A stretch of 64,000 nt of DNA. Origin: Variovorax guangxiensis. Its GTDB lineage: Bacteria > Pseudomonadota > Gammaproteobacteria > Burkholderiales > Burkholderiaceae_C. Position numbers and translations under genes: made by a program. The notes below the pieces were generated by a model. The model was not told where the DNA came from. It saw only the letters and a list, made by a program, of their open reading frames with translations, and did no database searches. Shown here one piece after another: positions 27,415-35,977 of this stretch; position 1 is the first letter of the stretch, and each line of letters opens with the position of its first letter. The stretch lies in the NCBI RefSeq assembly GCF_003952165.1, contig NZ_RXFT01000001.1, positions 124,001-188,000 on the forward strand. The letters are read 5' to 3'.

Positions 27415-27577
27415 CTCTTTCATCCGGACTGTGACCGTCGGCTTCGGAATCGCACCGAAATCTGCTGACCCTGGAGCTCATTGCGAGCCCCAGGCGCTCG
27501 CGGGCTTGTGCTGCCTTTCCTTCCGGAACATGCCGCCATCACCGCCGGTGGGGAATTTCGCCCCGCCCTGAGAACGC
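27410..27577 (-). promoter_or_regulatory. FMN riboswitch (RFN element)
   Basis: The minus strand shows the conserved RFN core in order: GGGCGGGGCGAAATTCCCCA then CCGGCGGT near 27565-27538, AGCCCGCGA near 27500, CAGATTTCGGTGCGATTCCG near 27468-27449, and GCCGACGGTCACAGTCCGGA near 27442-27423, ending in GATGAAAGAGAG. Helix P1 is formed by GCGTTCTC (27577-27570) and GAGAGCGC (27417-27410) with one G-U pair. It lies upstream of ribH on the same strand. It senses FMN and lowers riboflavin-gene expression when FMN is abundant. Confidence 0.95.
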
Positions 27578-27678
27578 TTGCCGCGCGGCGAACCGCGCAG
27601 CGGGGGCGATTCTAGGTGGCACCCACGGTGCCGGCCTGTCGCCCCCGCGCCAGACCTTCGCCCAGGCAAGGATTTTCC

Positions 27679-29865
27679 TCAGAAGCGATACGTGGCCGCC
27701 GCAGTCACGGTACGGCGCTGGCCGTAGAAGCAGTCGCCGCGCGCGAGGCAGGTGGTCAGCTGAACCTTGTCGGTCAGGTTGCCGACGTTGAGCGACAGGC
27801 GCAGCGGGCCGTTGTCCCAGGCGAACATCGCGTCGAGCAGCGTGACCGAGGGCACCGGGTTGGCGTCCATGCCGTCGTACGACTTGCCGAGGTAGCGCAC
27901 GCCGCCGCCCAGCGAGAAGCCGGGCACGCCGCCGATGGAGAAGCGCCGCATCAGCCAGGCCGAGGCGGTGTGCTTCGGCACGCCCGAGATGCGCTTGCCC
28001 AGGTCGGAGCCGGTGCTGCGCGACACGCGTGCGTCGGTGTATGCGTAGGAGGCGACCCAGTCCCAGTCGCGCCCGATGCTGCCCTTGTATTCGAGCTCCA
28101 GCCCCTTCACGTGCACCTCGCCGAGCTGCACGCTGTTGAGCGGATTGGTCGGGTCGGTGGTCTTGCGGTTGGTGTCGCGCAGGTCGTACACCGCCGCCAG
28201 GAACGAGGTGCGCTGGCCTTCGGGCTCCCACTTCACGCCAGCTTCCCACTGCTTGCCGCGCTGCGGCTTGAATGGCTTGTTGTTCACGTCCGCGCCGCCC
28301 AGCGGCAGGAACGACTCGGCATAGCTCAGGTAGGGCGCCCAGCCGCCATCGGCCAGGTAGACGAGGCCGGCGCGCTTGGTGGTGGCCTTGTCGTCCACCG
28401 CCACCGCAGGGCGGCCTTCGGTGTTGGTGGTGGCCTTGTCGTGGCGCAGGCCCAGCAGGCCGATCCAGCGGCCGTACTTGACCTGGTCCTGCACGTAGAT
28501 GCCGGCCTGCTTCTGCAGCACCGCGGGCTGCCGCGTGAGGAAGGTGGGCGCGGAGTAGTTGCCGTACACCGGCGCGTAGACGTCGAGCGCGCCCGCGCGG
28601 CCGCGGCCGGTGAGCTGCGAGGTCTCGTTGCGCTGGAAGTCCGCGCCGACGAGCAGCGTGTGCTCCGCCGCGCCGGTCTTGAAGTGCGCCTCGGCCTGGT
28701 TGTCGAGCAGCAGCATCTTGCCGCCGTTGAGCTGCACGATCAGGTCGCGCTCGATGGTGCGCTGGTCGGCATTGAACACCGGCCGTGCCGGGCGCCCCGT
28801 GAGCCGGTTGGCAGTGAAGCTGGTGTACGAGGAGTTGTAGACCACCTTGCTCTCGGTCGAGCGCAGGTTCTGCCTGAAGGTCCAGGTGTCATTGAAGCGG
28901 TGGCTGAACAGGTAGCCCAGCGAGGTGTTGCGCGTGTCGTAGCGGTCGAAGCCCGGCTCGCCGGTGAAGGTCGAGGTGGGAATCTGGCCGTACAGCGAGG
29001 GCAGCAGCGTGCCCTGCCAAGGGAAGAAGCCGATCAGCGAGCCGCTCTTGTCCTTCTGGTAGAGCGCCTGCAGCGTGAGCGAGGTGTCGGCGTTCGGGCG
29101 CCAGGTGAGCGAGGGCGCCAGCAGGATGCGGTCGTCGGGCACGTGGTCGACCTGCGTGCCGCTGTCGCGGTTGACGGCCACCAGGCGGTAGAGCCACTTG
29201 CCTTCGGTGTCCAGCGGCCCGGTGAAGTCGGCCGCGACCTGCTTGCGGCTGTGGCTGCCCAGCTGCACCTGCACCTCGCGCTGCCGCTCGGCCTGCGGAC
29301 GCTTCGACACCAGGTTCAGCACGCCGCCGATGCCGCCCTGGCCGTAGAGCACCGAAGAGGGCCCGCGCAGCAGTTCGACGCGTTCCAGCGTGTACGGGTC
29401 GGCGCGCGTGGTGTTGTAGGTGCCGTAGCTTCGCTGCAGCCCGTCGAGGTACTCGATGGCATCCCCGCCGCGCACCTTGAAGCGGTCGACGCGGCTGTCG
29501 AAGTTGCTCGACACCACGCCCGCCGTGTAGTTGGTGGTCTCGCGCAGCGTGAGCGCGCTCTGCGCCTCCATCTGGTCGCGCGTGATCACCGAGATGGCCT
29601 GCGGCGTCTCGATCAGCGGCGTGTCGGTCTTGGTGGCGGTGCCGCCGCGCCTGGCGACGAAGCCGGTCACCGGGCCGGTGGCGGTCTCTCCCGCATCGCC
29701 GGTCACGGTGATGGTCGGCAGGGCCTTGCGGGTCTCGGCAGATTCGTCTTTTTCCTCGGCGTAGGCTGGTATGGCGGCGCCCAGCGCCATTGCGGTTGCG
29801 GCGAGCGTGGCGCGGCGGGTATGAGAAAGGCGCCAAGCCGGGCGGCGATGCTTCTTCGATGTCAT
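27679..29865 (-). CDS. TonB-dependent siderophore receptor
   Basis: A 728-aa outer-membrane receptor. A Sec signal of about 35 residues (cut near AYA-EE) is followed by a TonB-box-like ALPTITVTGD, then the plug domain (LIETPQAISVITRDQMEAQS, FKVRGGDAIEYLDGLQ, LERVELLRGPSSVLYGQGG, which is typical of ferric-siderophore receptors), and a beta barrel ending in the terminal aromatic TYRF. The start at 29865 has AGGAGAAG upstream. No FecIR pair or siderophore synthesis gene is adjacent, and no clear Fur box was seen in the 270 bp upstream. The ligand is probably a xenosiderophore. Confidence 0.92.
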   Translation of the reverse strand: MTSKKHRRPAWRLSHTRRATLAATAMALGAAIPAYAEEKDESAETRKALPTITVTGDAGETATGPVTGFVARRGGTATKTDTPLIETPQAISVITRDQMEAQSALTLRETTNYTAGVVSSNFDSRVDRFKVRGGDAIEYLDGLQRSYGTYNTTRADPYTLERVELLRGPSSVLYGQGGIGGVLNLVSKRPQAERQREVQVQLGSHSRKQVAADFTGPLDTEGKWLYRLVAVNRDSGTQVDHVPDDRILLAPSLTWRPNADTSLTLQALYQKDKSGSLIGFFPWQGTLLPSLYGQIPTSTFTGEPGFDRYDTRNTSLGYLFSHRFNDTWTFRQNLRSTESKVVYNSSYTSFTANRLTGRPARPVFNADQRTIERDLIVQLNGGKMLLLDNQAEAHFKTGAAEHTLLVGADFQRNETSQLTGRGRAGALDVYAPVYGNYSAPTFLTRQPAVLQKQAGIYVQDQVKYGRWIGLLGLRHDKATTNTEGRPAVAVDDKATTKRAGLVYLADGGWAPYLSYAESFLPLGGADVNNKPFKPQRGKQWEAGVKWEPEGQRTSFLAAVYDLRDTNRKTTDPTNPLNSVQLGEVHVKGLELEYKGSIGRDWDWVASYAYTDARVSRSTGSDLGKRISGVPKHTASAWLMRRFSIGGVPGFSLGGGVRYLGKSYDGMDANPVPSVTLLDAMFAWDNGPLRLSLNVGNLTDKVQLTTCLARGDCFYGQRRTVTAAATYRF

Positions 29866-30138
29866 GTGCAGCTTCTCCTGTGTCCTGCGTTTGGGGGGAG
29901 TGGCTGCGGCGTGCGCCGGATGTGGGCGCGCCATGGCTTCTCGTCTCTGATCCGGTGATTCCGTCGATCCGGACGAGCGCAACCGGCGGCTCGCTTCGGG
30001 CTGGCGGCCGGTGTGTTTTGTGGGTTCTTGTTGCGTCGTCGCGGGCAGCTTTTTCGGCTGCGGTCTTCGTTCCTTCGAAGACGGCTGGCGCCCGTTGCGG
30101 GCGGCTGGCTGAGGCCGGCGATTATAGGAAGAAAGATG
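29866..30138. other. 273-bp intergenic region upstream of the receptor gene
   Basis: Contains several short GC hairpins (for example GCAGC-N7-GCTGC near 30048) and the receptor's ribosome-binding site. I looked for a Fur box and for a cobalamin riboswitch core and found neither. No ORF with coding character is visible. Confidence 0.4.
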
Positions 30139-31233
30139 TCAGCGCCCGGCGAGAAACAGCGTCATGCGCTGCAGTTCGTCGTCGAGCGCCGCGCGGAACT
30201 CCGCGTCGCGCGGCCTCTTGTCGGCATAGCCGAACATCGGCTTCAGCCGGCCCTCGGGTGAGTTGCCGAAATTGGCCCAGCCGATCACGCGGTCGTGCCA
30301 CAGCATCGGCAGCGCGTAATAGCCGAACTGGCGCTTCGGCGCGGGCGTGTAGGCCTCGAACTTATAGGTCCAGCCCCAGAGCAGCTCGAAGCGGCGGCGG
30401 TCCCACACGGCAGGGTCGAAGGGCGCGAGCAGGCGCACCGCATCGTCGGGCGCGTGGCGGCGCGAGGCCGGGTTCTCGTCGGCGGGCCAGAACCAGGTGG
30501 TGCCGTCGATGCTGCAACTGGCGAGCTCCTCGCGCGCGATGCGCAGCGCGGCCTGCGTCTGCGCCGCGAGATGCGGCGCGCCATAGCCCAGCAGCCGCAC
30601 GAGATACGTCAGGCTGGAGGCCGGCAGCGGCGCGTACTTGCGCACCACCAGCTCGATGAGCGCCGCCGCGCGGCGCGCGCGCCCGGCGGGGCTGTCGTCT
30701 GCGGGCACGTGCGTCACCGCCTCGTAGACGCGCGTGCCGCTGTCGCGCCGCACCACGCGCAGCATGCCGCGGTAGTGCATGCCGTCGAGCAGATGCGTGG
30801 TCGCGTTGCTGGAGCCGCCCCAATAGTTCTTGACGCGGCCGTGCGCGAAATGCTGCTCGACCTGGCGCGGATGCACCGGGCCGTGCTCCTGCACGTAGGC
30901 GAGCACGTCGGCCGCCTTGCGCCGCGTGTCGGCGTCCCATGCCTGCCTGGCCTCGCGCGGATGCATCAGCGCCAGATGCTCGCGCGGCAGGAAGCCGTAG
31001 TTGACGAGGCAGTCTTCCTCGACGGCGAGGCGCGTGTAGCGGCTTTCGAGATCGCCCGCGCGGTAGTCCTTCACGCGGTGGCGCAGCGTGAGGTCTTGCG
31101 CGCGTGCCGGGGCTCGGATCGGGTCGGCCTGCACGAAGCCGAGCCGGCGGATTGCGGCGGGCAGGGTCGTTGGCTTGAAGAGGGTGCGCGCCACTGCGTA
31201 GCGGCGCAGGTCGTCGAGGGTCGGGGCAGGCAT
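30139..31233 (-). CDS. YcaQ-family winged-helix DNA glycosylase-like protein
   Basis: A 364-aa protein of the HTH_42/YcaQ family (AlkZ-like interstrand-crosslink DNA glycosylases). The N-terminal winged helix contains LRRYAVARTLF and IRRLGFVQADPIRAPARAQDLTLRHRV, the family's QxD-type motif. The middle shows NYGFLPREHLALMHPRE, and the C-terminus has LLAPFDPAVWDRRRFELLWGWTYKFEAYTPAPKRQFGYYALPMLW, strongly conserved in this family. Start at 31233 (MPAPTLDDLRRY). In E. coli YcaQ unhooks nitrogen-mustard crosslinks; the activity here is inferred from the family. Confidence 0.88.
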   Translation of the reverse strand: MPAPTLDDLRRYAVARTLFKPTTLPAAIRRLGFVQADPIRAPARAQDLTLRHRVKDYRAGDLESRYTRLAVEEDCLVNYGFLPREHLALMHPREARQAWDADTRRKAADVLAYVQEHGPVHPRQVEQHFAHGRVKNYWGGSSNATTHLLDGMHYRGMLRVVRRDSGTRVYEAVTHVPADDSPAGRARRAAALIELVVRKYAPLPASSLTYLVRLLGYGAPHLAAQTQAALRIAREELASCSIDGTTWFWPADENPASRRHAPDDAVRLLAPFDPAVWDRRRFELLWGWTYKFEAYTPAPKRQFGYYALPMLWHDRVIGWANFGNSPEGRLKPMFGYADKRPRDAEFRAALDDELQRMTLFLAGR

Positions 31234-31739
31234 CGGCGGATTGCAGCACAGGCGGGGCGGTTTCGCTTTGCTGGGTTTGTTTGTTGGCGCTGTTGTTCGG
31301 GGCGCGCTCACGCCGACGGGGTACCTTGCTCCGCGAATGTCCTCCGCCCTTCGGGCTCCCCCTTTATTTCGCTGCGCAAGGCACCCCATCGGCGTGAGCG
31401 TTCAGCGCCGCTGCGGCATTGGCTCATGGCCTACGCATGGCGCATTGCGGAAGCTGCATTTGTTGGCAGTCTGCGCGACTTCGTGCTGTGGCAGCGGCTA
31501 CTTCGCCGGGTTCTTCTCTAGAGTGAATGCCCCTATCACTCGACGCCCCGCCAAGGGGGCAGAAAGGCGCCACCCACTCAAGTCACCCAGATGTTCGAAG
31601 GCTGCTTGCCTCGCGGCAGGTCGTCGGTGCGAAAGCAGCGATGCAGATGCGAGGTATCAAAAGGCGACGGCCGGAGTGTTATCAGCACCCCAGCCGTCTA
31701 ACCAAGTTCGTGCACACACCTTGGAAGGAACGCACAAAA
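31234..31739. other. 506-bp stretch without a confident gene
   Basis: Holds the inverted-repeat element at 31306-31399 and, on the plus strand at 31426-31521, an open frame of 31 codons without a clear ribosome site (start MAYAWRIAEAAF, hydrophobic and Arg-rich). I do not call this frame a gene. The last 40 bp carry the ribosome site of the small gene at 31740. Composition is less GC-rich than the flanks. Confidence 0.5.
31306..31399. repeat. Imperfect inverted-repeat element (REP-like)
   Basis: The left arm GCTCACGCCGACGGGGTACC (continuing TTGC) at 31306-31329 and the right arm at 31376-31399 are inverted copies with two mismatches over 24 bp. The inside contains GCCC-TTC-GGGC and a purine/pyrimidine-biased centre. 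The structure resembles dispersed intergenic palindromic elements; whether it is repeated elsewhere in the genome cannot be seen from this window. Confidence 0.6.
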
Positions 31740-32012
31740 ATGGCTACCAAGACTATAGCCCGGCCAACTACGCCGGTAGCTTCCGCAGAAACCGCCCAAC
31801 AAGACCCGGCGGATCTTCTTGAAAACACCCTTACCCAACTCGAAGCTCTGCTGTGGGTCTGCCATGGGGAAGAGATCGACTGGTGCAGCGGGGATGGGCC
31901 TCGGCAATTGAACAACCTGCTCTGGCTTGCGGCTGAAATGGCTCGCAAGGCTGGGGAGTTGTTTCAGATGAGCGAGAAGGCGCGGCGTGGGGCGCCTGAG
32001 ACCGGCGAGTAG
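31740..32012 (+). CDS. Hypothetical protein, 90 aa
   Basis: Starts at ATG 31740 behind GGAAGGAA. The N-terminal 25 residues are Thr/Ala/Pro-rich and basic (MATKTIARPTT), followed by an acidic-amphipathic helical part with LLENTLTQLEALLWVCHG and NNLLWLAAEMARKAGELFQM. No domain was recognised. The helical region with two Trp and a single Cys-His could be a dimerisation module. It stands alone behind a 506-bp non-coding stretch and next to another orphan gene. Confidence 0.6.
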   Translation: MATKTIARPTTPVASAETAQQDPADLLENTLTQLEALLWVCHGEEIDWCSGDGPRQLNNLLWLAAEMARKAGELFQMSEKARRGAPETGE

Positions 32013-32170
32013 CGGCCGGTCTGCGGGCTGCGGGTTTCGCGGCCCGCGTGAAGCCTTCGGGGTGAAGAGAATTAGGGGCGATTCCGACACAGCCGCATAG
32101 CCGCATCGACGAGCTGTTGCCGCACCGCTGGAAAGCCTTCGCGCATGGTTGAGCTACTACACTCGCTCGT

Positions 32171-32593
32171 GTGGCAGACAGTCTGTTCATCCCCATCTCG
32201 CAACCGCCCGCCGACGTCTTGGAGGTTGAGTCGCTCGTCGCCGAGGGGTTCCGCGAACTTGGGAGAGCGCCTCCGCGGTTGTCTCTGCGCAGAAATAATG
32301 ACATCCCAGCCGCCAGCCTGATGACCTCTTTCCTCATGTTCGAGGGAGAAGGCCCTAACGACTTCTGCTGGGCCTCCATCCGCGAGGCGTCAATAGAGAT
32401 CACAGAAGATTCCGGTCGACGCTACATGGTCGACGTCACCACCCGCGGCGACTGGAAGTTCGGAGGCGCCGTTGCATATGCATTCTGCAAGCACGAGGGA
32501 AGCTGTGTATTCAACGATTCGGGGGTGCTCGATGGCTTACCTCGATTCGACGCAGATTCGCTGCAAGACGCACTGCTAGCCGATCCGCCCTGA
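32171..32593 (+). CDS. Hypothetical protein, 140 aa
   Basis: Begins at GTG 32171 (MADSLFIPISQPPADVL). It is a mixed alpha/beta, acidic protein; conspicuous pieces are FLMFEGEGPNDFCWASI, RYMVDVTTRGDWKFGGAVAYAFCKHEGSCVFNDSG, with three Cys. No family was recognised; the size and acidity would suit an immunity or small cytosolic protein, but this is a guess. Codon use is less GC3-biased than the neighbours, which fits recent acquisition. Confidence 0.55.
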   Translation: MADSLFIPISQPPADVLEVESLVAEGFRELGRAPPRLSLRRNNDIPAASLMTSFLMFEGEGPNDFCWASIREASIEITEDSGRRYMVDVTTRGDWKFGGAVAYAFCKHEGSCVFNDSGVLDGLPRFDADSLQDALLADPP

Positions 32594-32671
32594 CACGGCC
32601 ATGATGGCGTTGCCGAACACTTACCCGGTGCCCTGTGCACGCGCCCCGAACAACGCGAGCACAGAGCAGCC

Positions 32672-33550
32672 CTAGACAGCCTGCTTATGCCGCTCGATAC
32701 AGACGTCCAGCGTCTCAGCCCCAGGCCGCTGCCACCAGTCGAGATTCGAAAAAATCTCCACCTCGCTGAACCCCGCAAAGCCCGCGTCTTCCACCCACCC
32801 GCGGATCTTCTTCAACTCGACCACCCCATCCCCCATCATCCCGCGGTCACTCAGCAGGTCGCGCGTAGGCGTGAGCCAGTCGCAGACGTGGTACGCCAGC
32901 AGGCGCTCGCGGCCGGCGCGGGTGATCTGCTGCTGCAGCTTCGGGTCCCACCACACGTGGTAGATGTCCAGAGCCACACCGAGCATGCCGCTCCTGCCCG
33001 CGTCGAGTTCGTCGCACAGGTCCAGCGCGTGTTCGAGCGTGTTGATGCATGCGCGGTCGGCCGCCTGCATCGGGTGCAGGGGCTCGATGGCCAGCGGCAT
33101 GCCGACCTCGCGGGCGTATTCGAGCGAGGCGGCGATGCCATCGCGCACCTCGGCGCGCGCGCGGCCGATGTCCTTGTAGGCGGCCTTGCCTTCGAGCGCG
33201 CCGGGCAGGGCGCCGACCACCAGCACTAGGCAGGGTGCATCGAGCGTCTTGGCCTCGTCGATGGCGCGGCGGTTGTCGTCGAGCGCGGCCCTCAGGCCGG
33301 CCGCATCGGGCGCGGGGAAAAAGCCGCCGCGGCAATAGCCCGAGAGGCCGATGCCGTGCGCCTTCAGCTGCTTCGCCACCTTGTCGAGCCCGACGGCTGC
33401 CACCTGGTCGCGCCACGGGCTGATGGCGCGGATGCCGCGTTCGGCGCACTGGTCGATGATGCGGTCCAGCGGCACCTCTGCGCCCGACTGCTTGCGCACG
33501 GTAGCGGTGTTGATCGAGAGCCAGTCGTGGTTCTGCGAGAAATCGCGCAT
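32672..33550 (-). CDS. TIM-barrel sugar-phosphate isomerase/epimerase-family protein
   Basis: A 292-aa xylose-isomerase-like TIM barrel (AP_endonuc_2 fold). Metal-binding residues typical of the family are visible: E in PLAIEPLHP, D and H in GVALDIYHVWWDP, H in LAYHVCDWL, and E in FSEVEIFSN. Members isomerise or epimerise sugars, or act on 3-keto-glycosides. It is the last gene of an eight-gene operon, 8 bp after the DUF993 gene, and probably processes the product of the upstream dehydrogenase. Confidence 0.85.
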   Translation of the reverse strand: MRDFSQNHDWLSINTATVRKQSGAEVPLDRIIDQCAERGIRAISPWRDQVAAVGLDKVAKQLKAHGIGLSGYCRGGFFPAPDAAGLRAALDDNRRAIDEAKTLDAPCLVLVVGALPGALEGKAAYKDIGRARAEVRDGIAASLEYAREVGMPLAIEPLHPMQAADRACINTLEHALDLCDELDAGRSGMLGVALDIYHVWWDPKLQQQITRAGRERLLAYHVCDWLTPTRDLLSDRGMMGDGVVELKKIRGWVEDAGFAGFSEVEIFSNLDWWQRPGAETLDVCIERHKQAV

Positions 33551-33558
33551 GCTCGTCT

Positions 33559-34746
33559 TCAGCCTTCCACGCCGTGCAAAGCCAGTAGGGTCTTCATGCG
33601 CTGCACCGCCAGTTCGGGTTGCTCCAGCAGGTTGGCCGCGTCGGCCAGCCTGAACAGTTCCGCGAAGTGCTGCAGCGAGCGCGTGCTCTGCTGGCCGCCG
33701 ACCATGGTGAAGTGCTTCTGGTGGCCATTGAGCCAGGCCATGAACACCACGCCGGTCTTGTAGAAGCGCGTGGGGGCCGCGAAGATGTGGCGAGACAGCG
33801 GCACCGTGGGGCCGAGGATGTCGTGGAACTTCTTCTCGTCGCCCTGCGCCAGCGCACCGAGGGCCGCGCTCGCGGCGGGCGCGATCGCGTCGAAGATGCC
33901 CAGCAGCGCATCGCTCTTGCCGTGCGTGGGCTCGCTGCCGAAGCCGTCGCCGGCGATCAGCTCGGCGTAGTTGAAGTCGTCGCCCGTGTACATGCGCACG
34001 CCCGGCGGCAGGCGGCGGCGCATCGCGATTTCCTTGTCCTTGTCGAGCAGGGAGATCTTGATGCCGTCCACCTTGCTCGGATGCGCGGCGATGATGCCCA
34101 ACGCGGTGTCCATGGCCGCGTCGACGTCCTTCGTTCCCCAGTAGCCCGCCAGCGCAGGGTCGAACATGTCGCCCAGCCAGTGCAGCACCACCGGCTGCTT
34201 CGCCTGGCTCAGGATGCGGTCGTACACCCGTTCGTAGTCGGCCGGGCTCTTCGCCACGCGGGCCAGCGCACGACTGGCCATGACGATCAGCTTGCCGCCC
34301 AGTGCCTCGATGGCGGCCATCTGCTCTTCGTAGCCGCGGATCACTTCGTCGACACTCTTCACGCTGTCGATGTCCAGGTGGTCGGTGCCGCAGCCCGAGG
34401 CGACCAGCGCGCCGGGCACGTCCTTGGCTGCATCGAGCGAGCGGCGGATCAACTCCAGCGAGGTGGGCCAGTCGAGGCCCATGCCGCGCTGCGCGGTGTC
34501 CATGGCCTCGGCCACGCCCAGGCCCAGCGAGAACAGGTGGCGGCGGTAGGCGATGGTGGTGTCCCAGTCGACCGCGCACTGCAGCCACGGGTCGATGGCG
34601 GCCATCGGGTCGGCCACCACGTGGGCGGCCGAGTAGGCGATGCGGTTGAACTTGACGCCCGCATCGGGCTTCACCGGTGCGGTGCCGCGCAGCGCGTAGG
34701 GCGCGAGCGTGCCGCCGGCGGTGGGGAGGTTCAGCGAGAGTGCCAT
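33559..34746 (-). CDS. DUF993-family protein (DHDPS-like)
   Basis: A 395-aa protein of the DUF993 family, a dihydrodipicolinate-synthase-like TIM barrel. Recognisable pieces are FNRIAYSAAHVVADP at the start, VASGCGTDHLD, VVLHWLGDMFDPALAGYWG and DGIKISLLDKDKE; the latter lysine (IKIS) would be the Schiff-base position if it acts like DHDPS/KDG aldolases. It is one bp from the Gfo/Idh gene and 8 bp from the isomerase; this trio recurs in other bacteria. An aldol or retro-aldol reaction on a keto-sugar acid is plausible but not established. Confidence 0.82.
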   Translation of the reverse strand: MALSLNLPTAGGTLAPYALRGTAPVKPDAGVKFNRIAYSAAHVVADPMAAIDPWLQCAVDWDTTIAYRRHLFSLGLGVAEAMDTAQRGMGLDWPTSLELIRRSLDAAKDVPGALVASGCGTDHLDIDSVKSVDEVIRGYEEQMAAIEALGGKLIVMASRALARVAKSPADYERVYDRILSQAKQPVVLHWLGDMFDPALAGYWGTKDVDAAMDTALGIIAAHPSKVDGIKISLLDKDKEIAMRRRLPPGVRMYTGDDFNYAELIAGDGFGSEPTHGKSDALLGIFDAIAPAASAALGALAQGDEKKFHDILGPTVPLSRHIFAAPTRFYKTGVVFMAWLNGHQKHFTMVGGQQSTRSLQHFAELFRLADAANLLEQPELAVQRMKTLLALHGVEG

Positions 34747-34747
34747 G

Positions 34748-35923
34748 TCAGACCTTCAGCGCAGGCACGTCGACCCAGCGGCGGTCATTCCACGACTCGA
34801 GCGCGGCCTCGACCAGCTGTACGCCCTTGGCGCCTTCGGGCAGCGTCCACTTGTAGGGCGCGTCTTCCACCACGTGGCGGATGAAGTGTTCCCACTGGAT
34901 CTTGAAGCCGTTGTCGTAGACCTGCGAGTCCGGAATCTCCTGCCACTGGTCGAAGAAGTTCATGGTCTGCTTCTCGTCGGGGTTCCATACCGGGCGCGGC
35001 GTGGCCACGCGCGACTGGGCACGGCAGCTCGACAGGCCGGCCACGGCCGAGCCGTCGGTACCGTCGACGTGGAAGGTCACGAGGTCGTCGCGGCGCACGC
35101 GCGTGACCCAGCTCATGTTGATCTGCGCGATGACGGGCTCGCCGTTGTGGCCGGTGAGCTCGCAGGTGGCGTAGGCCGCGTCGTCGGCGGTGGCCTCGTA
35201 GGGCTTGCCGGCCTCGTCCCAGCGCTTGGGGATGTGGGTGGTGCCCAGGCAGCTCACCGACTTCACTTCGCCGAACAGGTTGTCCAGCACGTACCGCCAG
35301 TGGCACATCATGTCCAGGATCATCCCGCCGCCGTCTTCCTTGCGGTAGTTCCAGCTCGGGCGCTGGATGGGCTGCAGGTCGCCCTCGAACACCCAGTAGC
35401 CGAACTCCAGGCGCACGCTGAGCATGCGGCCGAAGAAGCCGGCGCGGCGCAGCATGTCGAGCTTGCGCAGGCCGGGCAGGAAGAGCTTGTCCTGCACGGC
35501 GCCGTGCTTCAGGCCCTTGGTCTTCGAAGCTTCTTCGGCCAGGCGGGCGATCTCCACGGCCTCGTTGAGGTTGGTGGCGATGGGCTTCTCGCAGTAGACG
35601 TGCTTGCCGGCGCGGATGGCCTTGGCCAGCAGGGCGGGGCGCATCTGCGTGGTGCCGGCGTCGAAGAAGATGGTGTCGTCCTTGTTCTCCAGCGCCTTGT
35701 CGAGGTCGGTGCCCCAGCGCGGGATGTTGTGGGCCTTGGCCAGCGCTTCCATCTTCTCGGCATTGCGGCCGATGAGGATGGGGTCGGGCATGACCTTGTC
35801 GCCGTTCGACAGCGTGACGCCGCCCTGGGCGCGGATGGCGCAGATCGAGCGGATCAGGTGCTGGTTCATGCCCATGCGCCCGGTGACGCCGTGCATGATG
35901 ATTCCTAGACGTTGGGTGGCCAT
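34748..35923 (-). CDS. Gfo/Idh/MocA-family oxidoreductase
   Basis: A 391-aa NAD(P)-dependent dehydrogenase. The N-terminal Rossmann fold starts [16 protein letters not shown] (GxxGxxG-like), and the conserved catalytic EKP lies in [11 protein letters not shown] at about 110. The C-terminal domain has [16 protein letters not shown] with the active-site D and H. The family oxidises hydroxyls of sugars, inositols and related polyols. Its place between the enolase-like enzyme and DUF993 suggests it oxidises the pathway's substrate or first product. Confidence 0.87.
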   Translation of the reverse strand: MATQRLGIIMHGVTGRMGMNQHLIRSICAIRAQGGVTLSNGDKVMPDPILIGRNAEKMEALAKAHNIPRWGTDLDKALENKDDTIFFDAGTTQMRPALLAKAIRAGKHVYCEKPIATNLNEAVEIARLAEEASKTKGLKHGAVQDKLFLPGLRKLDMLRRAGFFGRMLSVRLEFGYWVFEGDLQPIQRPSWNYRKEDGGGMILDMMCHWRYVLDNLFGEVKSVSCLGTTHIPKRWDEAGKPYEATADDAAYATCELTGHNGEPVIAQINMSWVTRVRRDDLVTFHVDGTDGSAVAGLSSCRAQSRVATPRPVWNPDEKQTMNFFDQWQEIPDSQVYDNGFKIQWEHFIRHVVEDAPYKWTLPEGAKGVQLVEAALESWNDRRWVDVPALKV

Positions 35924-35977
35924 CGTTTTCTTCCTTGGGGTGCGAGAGATTTGTGCGGGCTTGACGCGCGCTTCGGT

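Noticed and set aside
29866..30138. Cobalamin riboswitch or Fur box before the TonB receptor
   Set aside because: No conserved riboswitch core or GATAAT-type inverted repeat is visible.
31426..31521. 31-codon hydrophobic plus frame beside the palindromic element
   Set aside because: No ribosome site and no independent support; mentioned only within the intergenic entry.
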